Shown here piece by piece: positions 1 to 5,199 of a stretch of 8,883 nucleotides of DNA. Below the pieces are notes generated by a model. It had not been told where the DNA came from. It worked only from the letters and a program-made list of their open reading frames with translations, and did no database searches. The stretch is from Thermoleophilia bacterium (GTDB lineage Bacteria > Actinomycetota > Thermoleophilia > RBG-16-64-13): NCBI GenBank assembly GCA_016929985.1, contig JAFGIH010000835.1, positions 1 to 8,883 of the forward strand, written 5' to 3'. The position numbers were made by a program, and so were the translations under genes. Every line of letters starts with the position of its first letter. Position 1 is the first letter of the stretch.

Positions 1-17
1 ATCCAGCCCTTATCCTT
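1..17 (-). repeat. GWAPGPN protein repeat, copy 4 (cut by window edge)
   Basis: Codes KDKGW (residues 1557-1561) after the helix AFTEVL. The 15 bases 3-17 are identical to the matching bases of copy 1. The next codon begins AT (Ile or Met) instead of the GC of Ala, so this copy diverges at that point or is incomplete. Confidence 0.6.
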
Positions 18-3000
18 GAGCACTTCGGTGAAGGCCTCACGGGCGATCGAGGCCAGGGGATTCTGCCGCTTCTCCAGCACCAGCTTGGGGTCGGGGTCCC
101 TGGTACACACCAGGCCGTACTCATCTCGTAGCTGATCGACCACCGACTCGCTGAACTTGCGGTCGTATCGCATGGCGATGTCCACCGGCATGAGATCCAC
201 GCCCTCGAACATGGCCGCCAGGGCGCGGTGCCGCCCCTCCTGGCCCGCCAGCCTCCCCTCGTCTCCATCGAAGTCCAGCCACGGAATGGCCAGCTCCTCG
301 CTGTTGCGGATCCGCTCCCTCAGCGCATCGATGCCTTCCGTGTCCCAGAGGAGGCGTTCGGAGGTGACCGGCTCGCCGTACTGGTCGCTGAACATCTGGT
401 CGACCACGCGCAGGTACTCGCCCGGCTTCATCCACACCCGGCCGTGAGCCCAAGAGGCCCGGAACCGCTGTGCGTCGGCGTAGCCACCCGACCGTGCCTC
501 GTCTGAGACGGCGGCCGGATACCGGGCCCCGACGGGCTCCGGCTCGACCTCTTTCCACCACTCCGGATGGAGCGGCCGCTCCTCGGCCCCTGCGGCTTGG
601 GCCTTGGCCCACTCTGCGTCGTAGCGATCGCGGACGTCCTTGAGCTTGGCGTCCACCCGGTCGACGGTCAGGGCGCCCGTCTTCCTGCCGTCATCTCGCC
701 GTTTCCACCCCGCGTTCGGTCCCGGTGCCCAGCCTTTGTTCTTGGCGATCGCCGCGAACACGGCGTCGGCCCAAGCGTTTGCGATGCCTGCCGCAGCGCG
801 CCGGCGGGTGACCTCTTTGATCCAGTCCTCACTCTCGGGGCCGTCGATTTCGATCGTCGGCAGCGCGGCCTTCTTCTTAACGCGCTTGGCCCCCTCCGCG
901 ATCCTCTCACCCGTGATGAGATGCTCCGCCGGTTGCCGGCCCGCGTGATAGTCATCGAGGGCGTTGAGAGGTGAGGGCACGTACCCGGCTGGCTGGCTGG
1001 CTGTGTGATAGTGCCGCTGGGTCATGATGATGGTCTCTGTCGGCCCGCCCAGAATCACCGCCTCGCTCTCACTGAGACAGCCCATGCCGGTGGCCGGCGT
1101 GGAGAGGATCCGCTCGGCTGGGACCACGGACACCATGATGGCCGGCTCCGCAGTTGCGTCTCCTTGGCCCGCGTAGTCGATAAACCCCATGGCAACTCCG
1201 GCCTGGGTGCTCCAGGATGTCAGCGGGTTCTGCTTGGCCTGCACGGGGCCGAGGCCCCATTCGACCCCGGCGGGGGTCGTTCCAGCTTCCACCCGGCCGC
1301 CGCGCCAGAGCACCACCTCGGTCACGCCGGCGTCCTTGAGCATCTTCTGAGTGGCATCGTACTGGGCCCGGGCGAAGGCGCGATAGCCATCGAAGGCCGG
1401 CCCTCCGCGCAGTTTCTTGTATCGGTCGACTTCAATCTCTGGCCAACCATCCTCCACAGAAGGCACGGAGCGGCGCGTGCCGACCAGACCGAACTCCGCA
1501 CGGGCCGCTTCCTGGAGCACGATCGCCTCCGTATCGTGGTCGGCCGATGTCTCAGCCCATCCCGCGACCATCTTCCGCACGGCAGTCCCGACGGCCTCTT
1601 GCCTGACCTCCAGCGGGTCGTCGGGGCTCACGCCGGCCAGCGAGAGGAAGTCGGGGTCGTCGACCAGCCGGTTGGTCAGGGTGGTCTGGACCAGCTCTTT
1701 GGCCTCCACCTCGTAATACGTAGACACCCCGAGGAGACCACCCTCGTTGAACTGCTCCTCGAGATAATCCGGCGTAATGCCCGGGATCCATTCATCCTCT
1801 GGGGCGATCATCTCATCCATGAAGCGCTGGGTGACGGCCCAGTCGTACATTCGGCCGGAGTCGGCTTTCATGTCTTCGGCCGTGGGGATCCGCGTCGGCT
1901 TGTCCCACCCGTATGGTTCGTCCAGGCGGCGCCAGTGCGCGTTGGGGCCTGGGGCCCACTTGCCTGCCTTGTAGACGTAGAGCCGCTTTCCCACGTCCCA
2001 GCCCATCGCTTCGGCGATGTCTAGAGTCGAATGCTTCACTTTCACCGGCCGGCCGTTCAGCTTCTTGACGTAGAAGAGCGACTGAGTGGCCGCGCGGAGG
2101 TTGGCCTTGACCGTATTCTCAGCTCGCTTCGGATGCATCTCTGCGTATTCCGCGATGGTGTCCACCTGGGACCCAAAGTCGTACCACTCAATGGCGCCAG
2201 TGTTCATGTCGAGGTTGCCGCGCACTCCCGCCAGGTCCGGGTTCACGTCGTCTCCGTGGACAAGGCCGAAGAAGTTGCCGTGGTCGGCATCGCCCCTGCC
2301 TGCGTTGGGGAAGTGGAGGCTATCGGTCGCTACGTCGTAGACCACCGGCACAAGCCCGTCGTCCTCTTCCCAGACGCTCTTGTGGAAGGCCTTGGCGTCG
2401 ATCACTTGGCCCTGGCGGACGCGGCCCATCACGGTCTTGCGACCGGAGTTCGTGATGTACTCCGTGTCCGTCCACTGGTCGCCCTTGGCCTCGGTCTCGC
2501 CTGTGCGCTTCCAGCCGGCGTTCGGACCAGGGGCCCAGCCCTTATCCTTCGCCACGATGGTGCGCAGGTCCTCGAGCGTGAACGTGCCTGCCTTCCGGAC
2601 TGGCTCGGGAGTCACGGCGACCACGGGCCCGGGGTCGGAATGGTCGGGTGCGGCACCGTACTGCTTGTAGGTGGCTGGGTCCGAGACACCCGGCTTCATC
2701 GTCAGCGAGGCGCACATGCAGTTGATCACGTTCTCGGCGCTGGCCCCCAGGGAACGATCCCCGGGGAACATCAGGTACTCCAGCTCGCCCTTCCGGTTGG
2801 CGACCTCGAACGGCTTGTCGATCGGGACCACCTGTCCGTGGGCCTCGCGGTGCCAGTCGCGGGTGTTCGGTTGCATCCGTGCGCTCCACCGCTTCTCGGT
2901 GGCGCCGGCGGCCACGGCGATCTGATGCGCCCCTGCCCTGTTGGCCGTGATGGCCTCAGTGCGGGCGATCCGTTCGGCCCGGACCAGCCCGAAGGCGGTC

Positions 3001-4685
3001 TCGTCTATGGCGCGGATCCGGGCGATGAGATCGTTCGTCCCTTCGCCGCGGGCGAGCCCCTCGATCAGGGCGTCGACCAGTTGGCGGTGCGTGGTGGCGC
3101 TCACGGTGTCGACCACCCCGGGGATGATGATGTTCTCCAAGTACTCGGCTGCGCCGGCCACGGCCAGTTCCCAGGAGAGCTCGCCCACGAAGGTCATCCC
3201 CCGGGTGAGCCCGGATGCGAAAGCCTGGGCCTGCTCGGGCCCGAAGAAGTACTCGGCTCCGGTCCATCCTTCGGCCGGCTTGAGCAGCCGCATCCCAAGG
3301 CGCTCGTAGAAGGCCTGGGCGCTCTCGGTGCTGTTGAGCAGGAAGCCGTTCTGCTGTGCTGACTCGAGTCCGCACAGGTGTCTCATCATCTCGCGGCCGG
3401 CCCCGGTGCGTCCTACTCGGGCCCCGAAGCGCACGCCGTAGAGGGGCTTGCCGGCTACTTCCTTCACCAGAGCTACGGCATCGATGGTCCCGTCCTTGGC
3501 CCGCAGGATGTAGAGATGCAGGGCGGCGGCCTCTTCGGCCGTGATGTTCTCGAGCGCCACGTCCCGGGCGAGGTTGCGGAAATTCGCCAACGCCGCTTGG
3601 GCCTGGCCGAAGTTGGCAGTGGCGGTTGGCCACGTGGCGACCAGTTCCGCCTCCAGGGCGGTCGTGTCGCCGGTGACCTCGGTGAATGTGCGCGCGGCTC
3701 CCTCGAGCCACCCGCGGCTTGCCCAGTTCGGGGGTCCCTCTGCCTTGCGGATCGTTGCTCCGAGCCCCTGCGTGCGGCCCGCGCGCGTCCAGGCTGCCGA
3801 GGGGCCCGGAGCACTCTGCGCCAGGGCAAGCGCAGAGTCGGCGCTTGCTGTGAAGCGCCCCAGTGCCCCTTGGGTGAATCCCATGTCCAGAAGGGCGGCG
3901 GCGGATTCCGCCGGAGCCACGAGAGCGATCGGCTTGTGCTGTTCGGCGGCCAGGCCGGCCAGCTCGCGCAGCATGTGGATCCCGGCCCCGGGGACCACCG
4001 TCTCCAGGGCTCCGAGGTACCGGACCTCGAGGGTCTCGCCTCTGGTGCTGAACGTGGCCGCTGCGATTACGCGGCCGGCTCCGTCCCGCAGGGCGACTCC
4101 CCGGACGGCATTGTTGTGGGCCCGGTCCTCTAGGGCGCGGCGGAAGGCCTGAGCCCCGATGTCGACCGACACGGTCATCCGGCGCAGCAGCGCACGGGCT
4201 TCCTTCTGGGTCAGGCGTCCGTATCCGGGCGCAAGCGCTCCTGCCTGGCGGCGGGCGGCCTCGCCCCCGGTCCCGATGGCCTCACTGAGGTGGTCCCGTA
4301 GGATCCCGGCCAACAGCTCTCTGTCGGTGGTCCGGTTGGCCTCGAGGAGTCCCTCGAGCCACACGTGGTAGGTGAGGACGGCCTCCGGCGGCAGCGACGC
4401 CAGGGCCCCGTCAGCAATCGGCGCGGCCTCGGGCGGGTGCTCGCGCACGTATGCGATGAAGCGCGCCTCTTGCTCGACCAGGTATCTCCGGACCGCGTCC
4501 CGCAGCCCCGTCACCTGGATGGCCAGAACGCGGGCCGGCGGCAGCCCGGATCCCTGCGGCATGTTGCTCGTGATCCAGCGCTCGGTGTCCGTCAGGGCCA
4601 CCTTGCGCAGGAAGGTCCGGACCTGGGGCGCGGCCTCTCGGATGCGCTCAGGAGAGAGCAGAATCATAGGCTGTTGGGTCGTCAC
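1..4685 (-). CDS. Giant MuF-type head protein with GNAT, ADP-ribosyltransferase and ParB-like modules (partial, C-terminus off edge)
   Basis: One frame is open from 4685 to the left edge: 1561 sense codons, no stop, no frameshift, C-terminus missing. Numbering from the GTG, the order is: helical N-terminus (1-180), GNAT-like fold 1 (about 190-275), linker, GNAT-like fold 2 (about 382-485), MuF head-morphogenesis domain (about 500-662), repeat 1 (713-727), unassigned module (728-905), repeat 2 (906-920), ADP-ribosyltransferase (about 1020-1225), repeat 3 (1315-1329), ParB-like domain (about 1410-1525), start of repeat 4 (1557-1561). MuF proteins are minor capsid components near the portal and are often fused to effector domains thought to enter the cell with the DNA; here that role is inferred from architecture. 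GTG 4685 overlaps the previous TGA (GTGA) with GAGG about 10 nt upstream; ATG 4667 is the alternative and has no Shine-Dalgarno sequence. Ordinary MuF proteins are about 250-500 residues, so this is exceptionally long. Confidence 0.9.
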   Translation of the reverse strand, partial: MTTQQPMILLSPERIREAAPQVRTFLRKVALTDTERWITSNMPQGSGLPPARVLAIQVTGLRDAVRRYLVEQEARFIAYVREHPPEAAPIADGALASLPPEAVLTYHVWLEGLLEANRTTDRELLAGILRDHLSEAIGTGGEAARRQAGALAPGYGRLTQKEARALLRRMTVSVDIGAQAFRRALEDRAHNNAVRGVALRDGAGRVIAAATFSTRGETLEVRYLGALETVVPGAGIHMLRELAGLAAEQHKPIALVAPAESAAALLDMGFTQGALGRFTASADSALALAQSAPGPSAAWTRAGRTQGLGATIRKAEGPPNWASRGWLEGAARTFTEVTGDTTALEAELVATWPTATANFGQAQAALANFRNLARDVALENITAEEAAALHLYILRAKDGTIDAVALVKEVAGKPLYGVRFGARVGRTGAGREMMRHLCGLESAQQNGFLLNSTESAQAFYERLGMRLLKPAEGWTGAEYFFGPEQAQAFASGLTRGMTFVGELSWELAVAGAAEYLENIIIPGVVDTVSATTHRQLVDALIEGLARGEGTNDLIARIRAIDETAFGLVRAERIARTEAITANRAGAHQIAVAAGATEKRWSARMQPNTRDWHREAHGQVVPIDKPFEVANRKGELEYLMFPGDRSLGASAENVINCMCASLTMKPGVSDPATYKQYGAAPDHSDPGPVVAVTPEPVRKAGTFTLEDLRTIVAKDKGWAPGPNAGWKRTGETEAKGDQWTDTEYITNSGRKTVMGRVRQGQVIDAKAFHKSVWEEDDGLVPVVYDVATDSLHFPNAGRGDADHGNFFGLVHGDDVNPDLAGVRGNLDMNTGAIEWYDFGSQVDTIAEYAEMHPKRAENTVKANLRAATQSLFYVKKLNGRPVKVKHSTLDIAEAMGWDVGKRLYVYKAGKWAPGPNAHWRRLDEPYGWDKPTRIPTAEDMKADSGRMYDWAVTQRFMDEMIAPEDEWIPGITPDYLEEQFNEGGLLGVSTYYEVEAKELVQTTLTNRLVDDPDFLSLAGVSPDDPLEVRQEAVGTAVRKMVAGWAETSADHDTEAIVLQEAARAEFGLVGTRRSVPSVEDGWPEIEVDRYKKLRGGPAFDGYRAFARAQYDATQKMLKDAGVTEVVLWRGGRVEAGTTPAGVEWGLGPVQAKQNPLTSWSTQAGVAMGFIDYAGQGDATAEPAIMVSVVPAERILSTPATGMGCLSESEAVILGGPTETIIMTQRHYHTASQPAGYVPSPLNALDDYHAGRQPAEHLITGERIAEGAKRVKKKAALPTIEIDGPESEDWIKEVTRRRAAAGIANAWADAVFAAIAKNKGWAPGPNAGWKRRDDGRKTGALTVDRVDAKLKDVRDRYDAEWAKAQAAGAEERPLHPEWWKEVEPEPVGARYPAAVSDEARSGGYADAQRFRASWAHGRVWMKPGEYLRVVDQMFSDQYGEPVTSERLLWDTEGIDALRERIRNSEELAIPWLDFDGDEGRLAGQEGRHRALAAMFEGVDLMPVDIAMRYDRKFSESVVDQLRDEYGLVCTRDPDPKLVLEKRQNPLASIAREAFTEVLKDKGW
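111..458 (-). other. ParB/sulfiredoxin-like domain
   Basis: Residues about 1410-1525 resemble the ParB/sulfiredoxin superfamily as found in phage multidomain proteins: a leading WMKPGEYLRVV strand-helix, helix IDALRERIRN, strand IPWLDFD, then GQEGRHRALAAMFEGVDLMPV, with GRHR at 1484-1487 as the nucleotide-binding motif ('GxHRxxAa...G...vPv'). Members include ParB CTPases, nucleases and sulfiredoxins. The motif alone does not decide between a DNA-binding, nuclease or nucleotide-hydrolysing role. Confidence 0.72.
699..743 (-). repeat. GWAPGPN protein repeat, copy 3
   Basis: Codes KNKGWAPGPNAGWKR (residues 1315-1329), between the ADP-ribosyltransferase and ParB-like modules. It is preceded by a helix (AVFAAIA) similar to those before copies 1 and 4. 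Confidence 0.9.
987..1002. repeat. GGCT x4 tetranucleotide tract inside the giant gene
   Basis: Four tandem GGCT units (plus-strand reading) in the coding stretch just after the ADP-ribosyltransferase, encoding part of TASQPAG. Loss or gain of one unit would shift the frame. Four units is short for such a tract. Confidence 0.75.
1011..1628 (-). other. ADP-ribosyltransferase domain, R-S-E class
   Basis: Residues about 1020-1225 carry all three hallmarks of R-S-E class mono-ADP-ribosyltransferases. VLWRGG supplies the NAD-binding Arg (R1128); PLTSWSTQAGVAMGF (1154-1168) is the S-x-S/T strand with S1157 and S1159; GCLSESEAVILGG (1202-1214) holds the E-x-E turn (E1206, E1208) needed for transfer to arginine. 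The helical part before R1128 (GWAETSADHDTEAIVLQEAA and YRAFARAQYDATQKMLKDAG) resembles the N-terminal lobe of bacterial and phage ARTs. With every key residue present, the domain should be active; the target is unknown. Confidence 0.88.
1926..1970 (-). repeat. GWAPGPN protein repeat, copy 2
   Basis: Codes KAGKWAPGPNAHWRR (residues 906-920), between the unassigned module and the ADP-ribosyltransferase region. The core WAPGPNA is identical to copy 1, with four synonymous codon differences in those seven codons. Confidence 0.85.
1971..2504 (-). other. Unassigned module between repeats 1 and 2
   Basis: Residues 728-905 form a self-contained segment bounded by two copies of the GWAPGPN repeat. 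Visible features are a Lys/Gly/Val basic strand pair (GRKTVMGRVRQGQVIDAKAF), an acidic WEEDDG, VVYDVATDSLHFPNAG, a His/Asp-rich core (DADHGNFFGLVHGDDVNPD, about 799-817), GVRGNLDMNTGAIEWYDF and a C-terminal helix (TIAEYAEMHPKRAENTVKA). I do not recognise the family. The clustered His and Asp residues could bind metal, but that is a guess. Confidence 0.5.
2505..2549 (-). repeat. GWAPGPN protein repeat, copy 1
   Basis: Codes KDKGWAPGPNAGWKR (residues 713-727), right after the MuF domain and a short helix (LEDLRTIVA). It differs from copy 3 in nine of fifteen codons, eight of them synonymous. Confidence 0.9.
2706..3128 (-). other. MuF (Mu gpF / SPP1 gp7-like) head-morphogenesis domain
   Basis: Residues about 520-660 match the MuF pattern closely: a helical stretch with GLARGEGTNDLIARI, then RAERIARTEAITANRAGA (the 'iaRTE...A.N.G' signature, ARTE at 574-577), EKRWSARMQPNTRDWH ('W......nTR..H'), DKPFE, a FPGDRSLGA turn, and NVINCMC (652-658, C656/C658) equivalent to the usual 'iNCrC' ending. 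This domain defines the family: a minor capsid protein acting at the portal during head assembly. Preceding helices at 496-541 probably belong to it, and residues 130-180 may be its displaced N-terminal part. Confidence 0.9.
3231..3542 (-). other. GNAT-like acetyltransferase fold 2 (domain of the giant protein)
   Basis: Residues about 382-485 carry the better GNAT signature: VGRTGAGREMMRHL (424-437) as the acetyl-CoA loop and helix, GFLLNS as strand 5, and ESAQAFYERLGMRLL (454-468), the classic 'A..FYerlGm' motif with Tyr present, followed by an EYFF strand. It is separated from fold 1 by about 105 residues of Ala/Pro/Gly-rich and helical sequence. Substrate is unknown. The two folds share architecture but little sequence, so this is not a recent duplication. 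Confidence 0.62.
3861..4118 (-). other. GNAT-like acetyltransferase fold 1 (domain of the giant protein)
   Basis: Residues about 190-275 show the GNAT strand-helix order: AVRGVALRDGAGRVIAAATF (strands 2-3), LEVRYLGAL (strand 4), ETVVPGAGIHMLREL (a reduced acetyl-CoA loop, PGAG where RGxGxG is usual, then the motif-A helix), KPIALVA (strand 5) and SAAALLDMGF (the 'A..FY..xGF' segment, without its Tyr). The fold looks convincing, but the weakened loop and missing Tyr leave activity uncertain. It may be structural. Confidence 0.55.
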
Positions 4686-5188
4686 TCGCCTTGGGCCTCA
4701 ACGCTGAGCGTCACGGCGGTCAGTTCGATTTCGAGGCCATCAAACCGGAGCTTCTGTAGAGCCGCTCCCACGATGTCGCCGACACCGTAGTTTTTCCCCG
4801 TCGCGGCGGTATCGAGGACCAGTGTGAAGGACCCCACTCCGTTGGTCAGCACGATGTCGTTCCCGCCGCTTATGGTTGGTGGGTTGATGTCCCCGTTTTC
4901 AGTCGTCACGTACGGCGTGGCCTCTACAGTCCCGTTAATCCAGGGGATCGTCTCGGTGCAGGCATCGAGAACGCTAACCTCAACTTCTATGGTGACGCTG
5001 CCGGGTTCCGCCCCGTTGATGCTGGCCAGCAAGAGCTGCGCTGGGTCTGGGGTCACATTGAGGACTGGTCCCAGGAACCAGAATAGGCTTTTGGCCTGCG
5101 CGGCGGCTGGATCCGTGGTGGAGCGTTCGACCTCGAGCGCTGACTTGCCCGTGTTAAGGAGTTTGGGCCAGAAATCCTCGAATGCCAT
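4682..5188 (-). CDS. Small beta-rich protein between portal and MuF genes, function unknown
   Basis: I do not recognise this 168-residue protein. Residues 1-35 are helical (MAFEDFWPKLLNTGKSALEV). The rest alternates short hydrophobic strands with Gly/Asn/Asp turns (for example GSVTIEVEVSVLDA and NGVGSFTLVLDT), which suggests a beta-sandwich or Ig-like fold. There is no signal peptide, membrane segment or catalytic motif. The start is secure: ATG at 5188 with a perfect AGGAGG 5 nt upstream. The stop codon overlaps the GTG of the giant downstream frame. Its place inside the head module suggests a virion part such as a decoration or connector-associated protein, but that is inference from position only. 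The gene is visibly less GC-rich than its neighbours and has more A/T at third positions, which may mean a separate origin. Confidence 0.8.
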   Translation of the reverse strand: MAFEDFWPKLLNTGKSALEVERSTTDPAAAQAKSLFWFLGPVLNVTPDPAQLLLASINGAEPGSVTIEVEVSVLDACTETIPWINGTVEATPYVTTENGDINPPTISGGNDIVLTNGVGSFTLVLDTAATGKNYGVGDIVGAALQKLRFDGLEIELTAVTLSVEAQGE

Positions 5189-5193
5189 GGTCG

Positions 5194-5199
5194 CCTCCT
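5194..5199 (-). promoter_or_regulatory. Ribosome binding site overlapping the portal stop codon
   Basis: A perfect AGGAGG on the minus strand, 5 nt before the ATG at 5188. It shares bases with the portal TAG stop (5200-5198), so a ribosome ending on the portal gene sits on this site. It is the strongest Shine-Dalgarno sequence in the window and fixes this start. Confidence 0.85.

Noticed and set aside
1005..2024. 339-codon plus-strand open frame
   Set aside because: Antisense to the ADP-ribosyltransferase region, where the minus strand has all catalytic motifs. No plausible protein features.
699..2549. GWAPGPN copies as a recent DNA-level duplication
   Set aside because: The copies differ at most wobble positions while the protein is conserved, which fits old repeats under protein selection and not recent copying.
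2031..3362. 443-codon plus-strand open frame
   Set aside because: Antisense to the MuF domain and the unassigned module. The opposite strand carries unmistakable family motifs (ARTE, NVINCMC), so this is a shadow.
2956..3711. 251-codon minus-strand frame in another phase
   Set aside because: It lies on the same strand as the giant gene but out of phase, and its translation is dominated by Arg/Gly/Pro typical of shifted GC-rich frames.
3378..4133. 251-codon plus-strand open frame
   Set aside because: Antisense to both GNAT-like folds. Low-complexity Gly/Arg-rich product with no motif.
4665..4667. ATG as the start of the giant gene
   Set aside because: Possible, but it has no Shine-Dalgarno sequence. 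The in-frame GTG at 4685 overlaps the previous stop (GTGA) and has GAGG about 10 nt upstream. The choice changes only six residues.
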